Below the pieces are notes generated by a model. That model was not told the origin of the DNA. It made no database searches and was given only the letters and a program-made list of their open reading frames with translations. Of a stretch of DNA of 58,810 bases, positions 1-7,803 are shown piece by piece. The DNA comes from JABMQF01 sp964563755 (GTDB lineage Archaea; Nanobdellota; Nanobdellia; Woesearchaeales; UBA11576). Every line of letters begins with the position of its first letter. Within the stretch, counting starts at the first letter, position 1. The translations under genes and the position numbers were made by a program. Location of the stretch: assembly GCA_964563755.1 (NCBI GenBank), contig CAZLYC010000012.1:1-58810 (forward strand). The letters are read 5' to 3'.

Positions 1-991
1 GTGTTAGTGTTTGTGGTATTTGTAGTGTTTTTATTTTGTTGTGTTCGCAGTAGAGTTTTGTTAGTTGTGTTAGTGTGTCGGGTATGTTGAGCGTTGTTAG
101 TTGGTTTTGGCTGCAGTTGAGTTTTGTTAGTTGTGTTGTTGTGTTTGGTATTTGTAATGTTGTTAGTTTGTTGTTTTCGCAGGTGAGTGTTTTTAGTTGT
201 GTTAGTGTGTCGGGTATGTTGAGTGTTGTTAATTTGTTGTCGCGGCATTCTAGGTATTTTAGTTGTGTTAGTGTGTTTGGTATTTGTAGCGTTGTTAGTT
301 GGTTGTAGAGGCAGTTGAGTTCTTGTAGTTGTGTTAGTGTTTGTGGTATGTTGAGTTCTGTCAGTTCGTTGTATCTGCAGGTGAGTGTTTTTAGTTGTGT
401 TAGTGTGTCGGGTATGTTGAGTGTTGTTAGTTGGTTGTCGTAGCAGTATATTGTTGTTAGTTGTGTTAGTGTTTGTGGTATGTGTAGTTCTGTTAGTTTG
501 TTGTATCCGCAGTCTAGGTATTGTAGTTGTGTTAGTGTTTTTGGTATGTGTAATGTTGTTAGTCGGTTGTGGTTGCAGTTGAGTTTTGTTAGTTGTGTTG
601 GTGTGTTTGGTATTTGTAGTGTTGTTAGTTCGTTGTCGAAGCAGTCGAGTGTTTTTATTTGTGTTAGTGTGTTTGGTATTGTGAGTTTTTTGTCTGGTGT
701 CTGGATTCTGTATCTGGAGAGGTTTATTGTTGTGATTAGGTTTTTTTCTGTTTCTAGGCGAGGGTAGTTATCATGATCTGTTCCTGTTAGCATTTCTTCT
801 GGTGTTTTGTTGTATTGTGCGCAGAGTTCTGTTAGCGCGTTGTATTCTCTTGTGAGCATCATCTGCTCTCCGAGCTGTTTGAACATTCCTTCTTCTACCT
901 CTATCTTCCTTTCTTCCTCTGCCTTCGCTGGCCTGTATCCTGCGAGTATTTCGTCGAGGTCTTTTGGTTTCTGTATCTGTGCTGTTAGCAT
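1..991 (-). CDS. Leucine-rich repeat protein, 3' end beyond the window
   Basis: The minus strand is open from the ATG at 991 to base 1 without a stop, so the C-terminus lies outside the window. The first 45 or so residues (MLTAQIQKPKDLDEILAGYR onward) closely match the start of the upstream gene. From about residue 95 the protein is at least ten leucine-rich repeats of 22-23 residues, pattern L-T-x-L-x-I-P-x-T-L-T-Q-L-x-x-L-x-C-x-x-N-x. Repeats of this form build a curved solenoid that binds other proteins. The start is supported by AAGGAGG about ten bases before the ATG and overlaps the upstream stop by 7 bases. The mRNA is almost only A and C in the repeat part. Its partner is unknown; the shared N-terminus suggests a common docking role with its neighbour. 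Confidence 0.82.
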   Translation of the reverse strand, partial: MLTAQIQKPKDLDEILAGYRPAKAEEERKIEVEEGMFKQLGEQMMLTREYNALTELCAQYNKTPEEMLTGTDHDNYPRLETEKNLITTINLSRYRIQTPDKKLTIPNTLTQIKTLDCFDNELTTLQIPNTPTQLTKLNCNHNRLTTLHIPKTLTQLQYLDCGYNKLTELHIPQTLTQLTTIYCYDNQLTTLNIPDTLTQLKTLTCRYNELTELNIPQTLTQLQELNCLYNQLTTLQIPNTLTQLKYLECRDNKLTTLNIPDTLTQLKTLTCENNKLTTLQIPNTTTQLTKLNCSQNQLTTLNIPDTLTQLTKLYCEHNKIKTLQIPQTLT

Positions 992-1770
992 AGTCCCAGT
1001 ATCCTCCTTATTGCGTCGATTATTGTAGGGCGTATCTTGGTCTCTTCTGTGCCGTCTGGGTGTATGTATATCAGCGTGTTGATGGGGCCTGCAGTGTCGC
1101 GCATCTGTTTCAGCGTCTCGGTGTTCGGTGTCTTGAATGTTGATTTGTAGGCGCGGTATCCGAAGTGGCGTCCTGTCTTGCCTGCTATGCTGAACTCTGT
1201 TCTTTGGGCGTGCCATGCGCATTGGTCGTCTGTGTCTCCTGTTACGCTGAATCTGGAGTCTGATGCTCCATATCCTAGCTCTTTTCCTGTGTTCCCGTTT
1301 ATGATGACGTATGTGTGTTCTGTATGCGCTCCAAGGTCATTGCCTGTGTCGCCGTCTATGGTTATTTTTATAGGTCTTTCTTTTGTCGCGCTCAGTCTGC
1401 AGCACAGGTCGTTTATCTTCGGCAGGGTCTTCGTGTCTAGCTGGAATGTGTCGTATCCTTTTTTGTAGCTGTTATCTAAGAGCTGCGAGATGAACGTGCC
1501 TGTCATTTGCCTGTAGTTTTCGTGGTTTTCGTATCTTATCGTGGTCTGCAGGAATGCGTTTATCTGTTCAGGGTTCAGGTACATCTCGTAGATCAAGTCG
1601 GTGTTGTCAGATGATTCTTGTTTCAGCATCTGTTCATATTTACTGGTAAGTTCCGTGAACATTCCTTCGGCTACCTCTATCTTCTTCTCAGTGTCTGCCT
1701 TTGCTGGCTTGTATCCTGCGAGGATTTCGTCGAGTCCTTTTGGTTTTTGTATTGGTGCGGTGGCTAGCAT
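985..1770 (-). CDS. Solenoid-like repeat protein sharing its N-terminal module with the LRR protein
   Basis: 261 residues. Residues 1-45 are near-identical to the start of the downstream LRR protein. Residues 46-130 look helical. Residues 130-215 contain about four degenerate repeats of roughly 20 residues built on G-x-T-G-x-x-x-G-x-x-A-x-x-S-x-F-x-I (for example NGNTGKELGYGASDSRFSV), which resembles right-handed beta-solenoid coils. The C-terminus is a short helical tail. No signal peptide or membrane segment is present. It starts 23 bases after the ATPase stop and overlaps the LRR gene by 7 bases, so the three genes look like one operon. No function is recognised; a scaffold or client protein of the ATPase is inference. 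Confidence 0.75.
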   Translation of the reverse strand: MLATAPIQKPKGLDEILAGYKPAKADTEKKIEVAEGMFTELTSKYEQMLKQESSDNTDLIYEMYLNPEQINAFLQTTIRYENHENYRQMTGTFISQLLDNSYKKGYDTFQLDTKTLPKINDLCCRLSATKERPIKITIDGDTGNDLGAHTEHTYVIINGNTGKELGYGASDSRFSVTGDTDDQCAWHAQRTEFSIAGKTGRHFGYRAYKSTFKTPNTETLKQMRDTAGPINTLIYIHPDGTEETKIRPTIIDAIRRILGLC

Positions 1771-1793
1771 TGTGTTTTCCCTTAGATGTTCAT

Positions 1794-3182
1794 TCAGCGG
1801 CCCTTTCTGGATTCGCTGATTCGTTTTGCGTATTCCTTGAGCAGCGGATGGTCGAGCTTGTCAGTGTTTGCAAGCATCTCTTCGACTTCCTGCTTCTGCG
1901 CCTTGCTGAGGCTTGCATGGTCTTTGAACGCTGTGACTAGCAAGTCGAGGGATTTCTTGACGTTCTTGAAATTATCTTCGACTCCTTCGCCGAGCTTTGT
2001 CGCGAGGTGCATCTCTCTTGTCATTCCGTACTCGCCGCCTCTTTGCGTGCTCTCATGCGTGCTCCTGAAATCGTCAGTGAAATCGAGCCTGTGCCCTAGC
2101 GCGTGTGGTATCATCGCGACGATGTAGTCCTTTGTGGCTTTCTCGTCGTTATTAAGATAAGCGAGTGCTTGGGCGTATCTCTTGATGCCTCTTATGATGC
2201 CTCTTGGCGACATCGCGTTCTTTGCCTTTGTGCTGGCGAGTTTTGTAGCATGGTTGCTTCTGTCGACAGGGTCGTTGCTCCTCTTCCTGCCGTTTGTCGG
2301 AGTGTAGTTGAGCTCTGAATCCAGCATCTGCAAGAAGACATTGGCGTTCTCATCAAGCTCTACTGAATATATCTCCTGCTGCATCGCCTGCTTCTTCTCA
2401 GGATCGAGCACGTGTCCTCCTATTTTGTCTGACTCTATCCATGCAGCATATTCTTTTCTTGCTGAATCGATGCTTTTGAGCCTGTTTTCGATGCTTTTCT
2501 CCTTGTCGTTTATTATCGAGAGTATCTTGTCGGTGAGTTCAGACCGCTTGAGTTCGTTTATGTTCCTTTCAGCGCATTCGATGGCCTCTTCATATGTAGC
2601 GCCGAGGTGTCCTACTTCGACATTTATCGCGAACCTGTCCTTTATCGGCGGGATGAGTATGTGGTTTCCGTCGTCAGGGTTGTTTGCTGTCGCTATGAAA
2701 GGGGTCTTTCCTGTGTAGAATGTCGAGTTCAGGTAGCTGATTCTTCCTGTTTCAAGCATGTTTAGTATCTCGTCCTGGTTTCCGCCTGGCAGCCTGTTAA
2801 GTTCGTCGATTATTCTAAGCGGCAGGTATGCGCTGACTAGCCAGATGACTGACTCTTCCTTGGATAGCTTTGAGAAGTCCGGCCTTGCGAGCATTGTCTC
2901 GAAGGTCTGGTCAGGGTGTCCCTGTATCTGCGCTGCCTCGTATAGGTCGAATGGGTAGCCGCTGAGTACTGATCCTATCACTTTTGCGGCGGTCGTCTTC
3001 GCGAATCCCGGCTCTCCTATGATGAGCGGGTTCTGGTCAAGTGCATATGACAGAGTAAGTAGCGTTGTGTTCCAATGTGGGACATACTTGTGTCCTATAT
3101 TTTTGCCTTCGGGGTCTATGAATAAATTCTCCCCTATTAGCTTGATATTATCACTCATCTCTTTTCGGTAGTTTTGTTTCAC
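1794..3182 (-). CDS. MoxR-type AAA+ ATPase
   Basis: The ATP-binding core is clear: Walker A GEPGFAKTT, Walker B LRIIDELNRLP, and sensor 1 in FIATANNP, the usual MoxR arrangement with an N-terminal lid-free start. About 250 C-terminal residues include charged helices without a named domain. MoxR ATPases act as chaperones that remodel or insert cofactors into partner proteins, often with a von Willebrand A protein; none is visible here, but the operon continues off the left edge. I chose the GTG at 3182 because GGGAGG stands six bases before it; an in-frame ATG at 3158 is the alternative. A TATA-like element lies at about 3246-3254. Confidence 0.85.
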   Translation of the reverse strand: MKQNYRKEMSDNIKLIGENLFIDPEGKNIGHKYVPHWNTTLLTLSYALDQNPLIIGEPGFAKTTAAKVIGSVLSGYPFDLYEAAQIQGHPDQTFETMLARPDFSKLSKEESVIWLVSAYLPLRIIDELNRLPGGNQDEILNMLETGRISYLNSTFYTGKTPFIATANNPDDGNHILIPPIKDRFAINVEVGHLGATYEEAIECAERNINELKRSELTDKILSIINDKEKSIENRLKSIDSARKEYAAWIESDKIGGHVLDPEKKQAMQQEIYSVELDENANVFLQMLDSELNYTPTNGRKRSNDPVDRSNHATKLASTKAKNAMSPRGIIRGIKRYAQALAYLNNDEKATKDYIVAMIPHALGHRLDFTDDFRSTHESTQRGGEYGMTREMHLATKLGEGVEDNFKNVKKSLDLLVTAFKDHASLSKAQKQEVEEMLANTDKLDHPLLKEYAKRISESRKGR

Positions 3183-3500
3183 GTTCTCCCTCCCAACACT
3201 GATGAAAATGATATTATAGTTACTATTAGGTGGTAACAATTAGCTAATATTTAAATGTTTCGTTTCCTCACGTCGTTTAAGAATGGATAGTTTTAGCGGT
3301 CTAGAATGGCATAAAACTCGTGTTTTAGACAGGTGAATGACTCAAGGGTCTGGTGATTTTTGGTGACCTGTTAGTTATCGATGCATTTTGTTGAAGAAGT
3401 TGGTTGTTTCAATAGGTTTTGCGGTTTTTTGCAGGGTGTGCTGTCTCTCTCTTTCTCTCTATTGTTTTTTTTATTCTCTTTCTAAGAAGGATGAAAGATG

Positions 3501-3553
3501 GGGGACTGAAGCGTGAAAAGGAGGTTAGTCTTCCTATCAGCAATACAGTCCCC
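3501..3553. repeat. 8-bp inverted repeat around a 37-base loop
   Basis: GGGGACTG at 3501-3508 is exactly complementary to CAGTCCCC at 3546-3553. The loop contains a smaller AGGA/TCCT pairing. It lies in a gene-free region between minus-strand genes and could be a terminator, a small RNA or an attenuator; there is no T-run directly beside it. Confidence 0.4.
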
Positions 3554-3620
3554 TGAAGGACTATCAATAATAGATGTCTGGCTATCTCAAAGCGCATTTC
3601 ACTTAAATTATTTTCGTTTT

Positions 3621-3653
3621 TTCCGTCGAGAAATAGTTACCTGAAGTGACTAA
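3621..3653. repeat. Dispersed intergenic motif, copy 1
   Basis: CCGTCGAGAAA is followed by a GTTACC...AGTGACTAA segment. The same arrangement recurs at 4082-4117. Here AATAGTTA at 3632 and TAACTATT at 3651 can pair. It lies just after the stop of the gene ending at 3692, so it could take part in 3' end formation. Confidence 0.45.
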
Positions 3654-3691
3654 CTATTACCAAATTTCAGAAAGGAATATTGGCTGTTAGA

Positions 3692-4000
3692 CTACTTGCC
3701 GTTATTCTTTTTTTCTTTATCCTTGGCGATGCCTTCTTTCTTGAATTTGTGGTACTCGCCGAGGAATGTGAGAAGCATTTCTGATTTCTCCTTGCCCACC
3801 ATCTCTGAAAGCATTTCATAATCTGTCTTGTTTCCTCTTTCAGGGAATCGATGGTGTACGAAGAAATGCGTGAAGAACAGCGCTTTTCCGACAAGGTCGC
3901 TGTCGCTCTCTGTTATGCCGTTTCCTCCGAACATGACTAGCTTGTCCATGAGCGGTCTGAAAAGTTTGTAGTTGAGCTTGATGGTTATCTGTTCTGTCAT
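3692..4000 (-). CDS. Small hypothetical protein
   Basis: 102 residues, start supported by AAGGTGA seven bases before the ATG. The sequence is rich in helix-forming residues, has no Cys, no signal peptide and no membrane segment, and ends in a lysine-rich tail (KEGIAKDKEKKNNGK). The beginning MTEQITIKLNYKLFRPLMDK and a central HFFVHHRF patch match no family I can name. It lies between two copies of a dispersed intergenic motif and downstream of the SWIM/HD pair, but the 120-base gap suggests its own transcription or a separate processing point. Confidence 0.65.
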   Translation of the reverse strand: MTEQITIKLNYKLFRPLMDKLVMFGGNGITESDSDLVGKALFFTHFFVHHRFPERGNKTDYEMLSEMVGKEKSEMLLTFLGEYHKFKKEGIAKDKEKKNNGK

Positions 4001-4081
4001 CTTGTCACCTTTTAGTACCTTGGAGAATCATTCTCCTCTTTTTTTCTTAAGACAAATAATTCTTGATTTATTAGTTTTTTG

Positions 4082-4117
4082 TTTCGTCGAGAAAATCTGG
4101 TTACCAGTAGTGACTAA
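4082..4117. repeat. Dispersed intergenic motif, copy 2
   Basis: TCGTCGAGAAAA followed by CTGGTTACCAG and AGTGACTAA. The CTGG/CCAG part can form a short hairpin. As at copy 1, it starts only a few bases after the stop of a minus-strand gene (4123). Confidence 0.45.
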
Positions 4118-4122
4118 AAAGT

Positions 4123-4482
4123 TCATTTAAGTATGCTTATCTTGCCGTTCTCTTCGATGAGTTCTCCCCTCTTTATCATAGAGTCGACTGTCTCTTCGCC
4201 GAACTTCTCGATGAGCTCTATGGAATCTATCTTCCCGCCGTGCGAGTCTATGAATTTCTCGACGCTAGGAGAGGCATTTTCTTTCCCAAGAGTCTTCTGT
4301 TGTGTCTGTTCGATATATTCCCGTACTGCTTTTATGTGCTTGCAGATGCCTTTTCGTCGAATCTCGCGGAATTTATACTCCGGGCAGTCGCACCATGGCT
4401 TCTGAGGGTCCACCTTATAGAAAAGTCCTTTCTTGCTTGAACTCTCGACCTCAAAACCATCTTTTTTGCGCGTTATGTTCAT
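4123..4482 (-). CDS. SWIM zinc-finger protein
   Basis: 119 residues. The central WCDCPEY...GICKH pattern (C-x-C, then C-x-H about 15 residues later) is the SWIM zinc finger, a small module that binds DNA or proteins. The first 25 residues (KKDGFEVESSSKKGLFYKVD) form the strand-rich part usual before this finger. The C-terminal 45 residues look like a small helical domain. Its ATG shares a base with the stop of the HD gene (TGATG), so translation is coupled. Role unknown; a nucleic-acid-binding partner of the HD protein is inference. Confidence 0.8.
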   Translation of the reverse strand: MNITRKKDGFEVESSSKKGLFYKVDPQKPWCDCPEYKFREIRRKGICKHIKAVREYIEQTQQKTLGKENASPSVEKFIDSHGGKIDSIELIEKFGEETVDSMIKRGELIEENGKISILK

Positions 4483-5027
4483 CAGGCTATCATCTTCATT
4501 ATCTCATCGTCGAGCTTTTTTACCCTGCCAGCGCATTCTTTGCCTATCTCCTTGCGGAAGCGGTCTATGGCATTTCTGGAGGTTATCTTCTTCGCTCCCC
4601 AGTGCAGGTTGTCAGCATGCGCTATTATCTTCTCTTCGATACTTAGCGGAACGTAATCTCTTGCAGGCAAAGGCAGTTTTTTCTTGATGACCTCTTTTTT
4701 GGTTATCCCTGCGCCAAGGTGCCTCTCGCATACAAGCGAGTATCTCTTGTCAAGCCCTTCACGTCTGAGTATCCTGGCTCCTGCAACCCCGTGCAGTATG
4801 GTCTTTTTTCCAGGAGGATGAACGAACCTGCCTATGTCGTGCAAGAGCGAAGCAGAACTGACGAATTTCACGTCGACAGGATGGCCGTTGGAAATGGTTT
4901 TTCGTGCCCATATGACTGCAAGCTTCTGCACTGCGCGTGAGTGCGAAAGCACGTGTTTGTAAGAATTAGCGTCAGAAGAATGTTTCTTAAGGAGCCTTAT
5001 AGCCCTCTTGTCGTCTATGGTTCTCAT
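4482..5027 (-). CDS. HD-domain phosphohydrolase
   Basis: 181 residues with the HD metal-binding pattern: an early His (LSHSRAV), LLHDIG, HGVAGARILRREG, CERHLGAG and a late IIAHADNL. HD proteins hydrolyse nucleotides or phosphodiester bonds; this looks like the short archaeal stand-alone type also seen at 55086-55619. No ribosome binding site precedes the ATG at 5027; instead a strong hairpin plus T-run ends seven bases before it, which is unusual. It is translationally coupled to the SWIM protein. The substrate cannot be read from sequence. Confidence 0.8.
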   Translation of the reverse strand: MRTIDDKRAIRLLKKHSSDANSYKHVLSHSRAVQKLAVIWARKTISNGHPVDVKFVSSASLLHDIGRFVHPPGKKTILHGVAGARILRREGLDKRYSLVCERHLGAGITKKEVIKKKLPLPARDYVPLSIEEKIIAHADNLHWGAKKITSRNAIDRFRKEIGKECAGRVKKLDDEIMKMIA

Positions 5028-5033
5028 TTTGGT

Positions 5034-5111
5034 GAAAAAAAGGATCGGGCTCCTCAGCTCTTCGTTTTTGGGGGGTGGTTTGAAGAAGTTAGGTTAAATG
5101 AGAAGCCCGAT
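5034..5111 (-). terminator. 12-bp hairpin followed by a T-run
   Basis: On the minus strand AUCGGGCUUCUC (from 5111) pairs with GAGGAGCCCGAU (to 5044) with a single U-G wobble, and seven T follow at 5040-5034. It starts five bases after the stop of the gene at 5117, so it looks like that gene's terminator. The T-run ends seven bases before the HD start codon, so an attenuator for the HD gene is also possible. Confidence 0.6.
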
Positions 5112-5116
5112 GAACA

Positions 5117-5524
5117 TCATATCTCCCTCTGGGGAGTGCCTATCTCCTGTATCCACATAAGGCCTATCTTCTTCAGTGAATTGTTGAATTTGTCTGATAT
5201 CATGTATTTCTTCTTGTACATGTCATAATCTATCATTCCCATGGATCTCATGGGTGTCAGTATCCTGTCATAGAACTGCCTCTTGTTGTAGGATATCTCG
5301 ACCTTCTTGACCTTTGTCACAGGGCCTATCTGCTCAGGCACCTCGACGACAGTGCCTTCATGGAGCCTGTTTGCGAATAGCGACATCTCTGTCTTGCCAA
5401 GGCTGCCTTTGTTGTGCTTGAATTCAAGTATGAGAAGTTTTCCGACGATGACCTGCTGCTCTGTTGCGAAGATTACTTCGTATATGTTCTCTGGCAGATG
5501 GAATTGGTCGAAGAGTATTACCAT
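5117..5524 (-). CDS. Conserved-looking hypothetical protein
   Basis: 135 residues, no signal peptide, no membrane segment and no Cys. The first half (VILFDQFHLPENIYEVIFAT, IVGKLLILEFKHN) looks beta-rich; the second half is basic and helical, with a PMRSMGMIDYDMYKKKY segment reminiscent of a winged-helix DNA-binding fold, but I cannot name a family. Start supported by TAGGGA a few bases before ATG. A TATA-like ATTTATATATT lies at 5586-5598, giving a leader of about 40 bases. Confidence 0.65.
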   Translation of the reverse strand: MVILFDQFHLPENIYEVIFATEQQVIVGKLLILEFKHNKGSLGKTEMSLFANRLHEGTVVEVPEQIGPVTKVKKVEISYNKRQFYDRILTPMRSMGMIDYDMYKKKYMISDKFNNSLKKIGLMWIQEIGTPQREI

Positions 5525-5679
5525 TTATTTCCCTACTATTTAACCCGATTGAAATCTAAAACCCAAAGTCCTCAAAGCATGACTAATATATAAATATTGT
5601 CTTTATTGATACTAGTATATCATTTAGTATATTAAGTATTTTAAAGAGTTAATGGTGTGTTTAATGGTGTTTTAAGAAC

Positions 5680-7635
5680 TTATTTCTTAAAGAATTCCCG
5701 TATCCTGTCTGCATAGAGCTTTGTTGTCTTTATGTTTATGTCGAGGGGGAAATGCTTGAAATAATTTGACCAGGTGTATCTCTCATCAAGAAAAACTATC
5801 ACTCCTCTGTCAGTCTCGCTCCTTATGCACCTTCCTGCGCTCTGCAGGCACTTCGAGAATGCGGGCCCGACATAGCCGTAGTCCCATCCTTTGCCGAACT
5901 TCGTGTCATAATACTTGATGAGCTCTTTTGTCTCGAGGCTCGGCTGCTGCAGTGGCAGTCCAACGACGACGACGCACACCAAGAGGTCTCCTGGAAGGTC
6001 TATCCCCTCTCCGTAGCTCCCTGTCATCGCCCCAAGAAGCACTGCTCCTGTGTCCTTGTATTTCTTGAACCTGTCAAGGAAATCTGTTTTCTCTTCCTTG
6101 CTCATCTCTGCCTGCTCGACGAATGATGTCTTCTTCGACAGTCCGTAGAATGACTTGTACACCTCATCCCTGACAAAGTAGCTCGGGAAGAATATGGCTG
6201 AGTTACCTGGCACGAGATTTGTTATCTCAGCACATATCTCTGCGATACGTTTGTACTGCTCCGGGTTTCGCATGGAGAATTTTGTCGTCGTCTCTGGTAT
6301 TATCATCGCGAGCCTGTTCTCAGGAGGGAATGGGCTGGGGTATTTCTTCTCAATAGTGTTTACCGGGAAGCCGAGTATATCCCTGTACATCTCTGTCGGT
6401 GTCAGCGTGCCTGACATGATGAGTGTAGAATGGCATGATTCGATGACATATTTGGATACTAGGCTTGGATCGAGGCATCTGTATGACAATGCGACAAGGC
6501 TCTCCCTTTTTGTCGTCTTCTGCGAAATTATCCTTGCGTATCCTGTATCTTCCCCTTTCCATGACTGCAGGAAATCAGCTATTACTCCGAGAGATGCCTG
6601 TTTCTCTTTCTCGCGTACAAGCGTAGACGCGAACTCGATGTCTGACTGTATGTCATCATATTCGCTTCCATCCTCAATTTCTTCAACTTTCTTGATGAAC
6701 ATATCTTTTGTTATCTCCCTCTCCTCGCCGTCTCTCATGCCCTGCGAGAATTCGTTGAGTATGTCCTGCAGCTTGACCAGCTTCAAGATTAGCTGTTCGT
6801 CATTGAGCTTCTTCGCCTCGTTGACTGCCCTCTTTATGTTATAGTTTGAAAGCTGCGATGTCATGAGGTTCCTTATCCTGTCAGGCAGGTTGTGGCCTTC
6901 ATCTACTATGACTATGCAGTCGCTAAGTTCTATTTGTGCACGTTTGAAGAATGCGTCTCTTATCTTGGGATGGTATATGTAGTAATAGTCAGCGACAATC
7001 ACGCTAGCTTCTTTTGCGAGCGTCGCCGCAAGTTCATATGCGCAAAGGTTGTCCTTTCCGCAGAGGTCAGTGAAGCGTTCTGTGTGGCAGGGGTTTTCCC
7101 TGCGCAGAGTCTCAAGCGCGAGCTTGGCTTCAGGGGTCATCTTTCCGCCTGACTTGGTCTTGTTATAGTGCTCGCACTTCCCTTCATCACGCTGTTTTTC
7201 GCAGTAGTCATAGAATTCTGTAGTGCGCATGAGGTCTATTCCTGGTATTGTGCACATCCATTTCTTTCCTATCATGTCTACTGCTATAAAATCTGTGCCG
7301 TACTTGCTCTTTATTTCCTTCAATGTCTCTATCGCTATAGTGTGCTGCGTGTGTCTCGACGTGAGAAAGAAAATCTTTTTCTTGTTCTCAAGCGCATATT
7401 TGAGCGCAGGGGATATTGCTGCCGCGGTCTTGCCTAGGCCAGTCGGCGCATGTATTATCAGGTTCTGTTTTTCCAAAAGCGAGCGGTGCACCTCTTCTAT
7501 CAGGTCCTTCTGTATATTTCTCATCCTCGCGTGCGGGAACAGGAATTTCTCAGGAGAATTGTCGTTTACGTTTTTTGTGGTGTTTTCGGCCATCACTGCG
7601 TTTTCCGGTTTCTCTGCAGGGTTATTTTCAGTCAT
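5680..7635 (-). CDS. XPD/Rad3/DinG-family DNA helicase
   Basis: 651 residues, superfamily 2 helicase. Walker A is APTGLGKTAAA near residue 67, the DEAH box is DEGHNLPDRIRN, and motif VI is QSAGRCIRSETDRG with the arginines expected for ATP hydrolysis. Between Walker A and the DEGH box stand several Cys (KWMC, YDYCEKQRDEGKC, NPCHTERFTDLCGKDNLC) in the place of the XPD iron-sulfur cluster. The family unwinds DNA 5' to 3' in repair. The first 25 residues are a disordered extension; an internal Met lies at residue 15. TATA-like ATATAAAA lies at 7664-7671, giving a very short leader. A dispersed motif copy lies just upstream (7694-7704). Confidence 0.92.
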   Translation of the reverse strand: MTENNPAEKPENAVMAENTTKNVNDNSPEKFLFPHARMRNIQKDLIEEVHRSLLEKQNLIIHAPTGLGKTAAAISPALKYALENKKKIFFLTSRHTQHTIAIETLKEIKSKYGTDFIAVDMIGKKWMCTIPGIDLMRTTEFYDYCEKQRDEGKCEHYNKTKSGGKMTPEAKLALETLRRENPCHTERFTDLCGKDNLCAYELAATLAKEASVIVADYYYIYHPKIRDAFFKRAQIELSDCIVIVDEGHNLPDRIRNLMTSQLSNYNIKRAVNEAKKLNDEQLILKLVKLQDILNEFSQGMRDGEEREITKDMFIKKVEEIEDGSEYDDIQSDIEFASTLVREKEKQASLGVIADFLQSWKGEDTGYARIISQKTTKRESLVALSYRCLDPSLVSKYVIESCHSTLIMSGTLTPTEMYRDILGFPVNTIEKKYPSPFPPENRLAMIIPETTTKFSMRNPEQYKRIAEICAEITNLVPGNSAIFFPSYFVRDEVYKSFYGLSKKTSFVEQAEMSKEEKTDFLDRFKKYKDTGAVLLGAMTGSYGEGIDLPGDLLVCVVVVGLPLQQPSLETKELIKYYDTKFGKGWDYGYVGPAFSKCLQSAGRCIRSETDRGVIVFLDERYTWSNYFKHFPLDINIKTTKLYADRIREFFKK

Positions 7636-7803
7636 ATCTGCCTTATTTTATTTCAGTGTTTTATATAACTTCTGATATGCTTGCGTGAGTTAATTTCTCG
7701 TCGGTATTTTTGGGTTTTCCGAGAATGGCTGTTTCATGGAAAGCTTTATAAATAACCTTTTGTTCTTATATATTATCAGATATATTACAGAAAATCTAGT
7801 TTA

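Larger units (their letters stand above)
3183..3691. other. Intergenic region without a convincing gene
   Basis: About 500 bases separate the ATPase start from the stop of the next minus-strand gene. It holds a TATA-like TTTAAATA near 3247, a pyrimidine tract at 3444-3480, an inverted repeat at 3501-3553 and a copy of a dispersed motif at 3621-3653. A 62-codon reading frame at 3409-3597 lacks a ribosome binding site or well-placed promoter and is not counted. Confidence 0.6.

Noticed and set aside
75..767. Plus-strand reading frames rich in Ser, Val, Cys and Phe in the first 770 bases
   Set aside because: They are the complement of the leucine-rich repeat gene; the minus strand is open throughout and gives a clear protein family.
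3409..3597. 62-codon reading frame on the minus strand with a hydrophobic stretch
   Set aside because: No ribosome binding site and no TATA box at leaderless distance; it overlaps an inverted repeat and a low-complexity pyrimidine tract.
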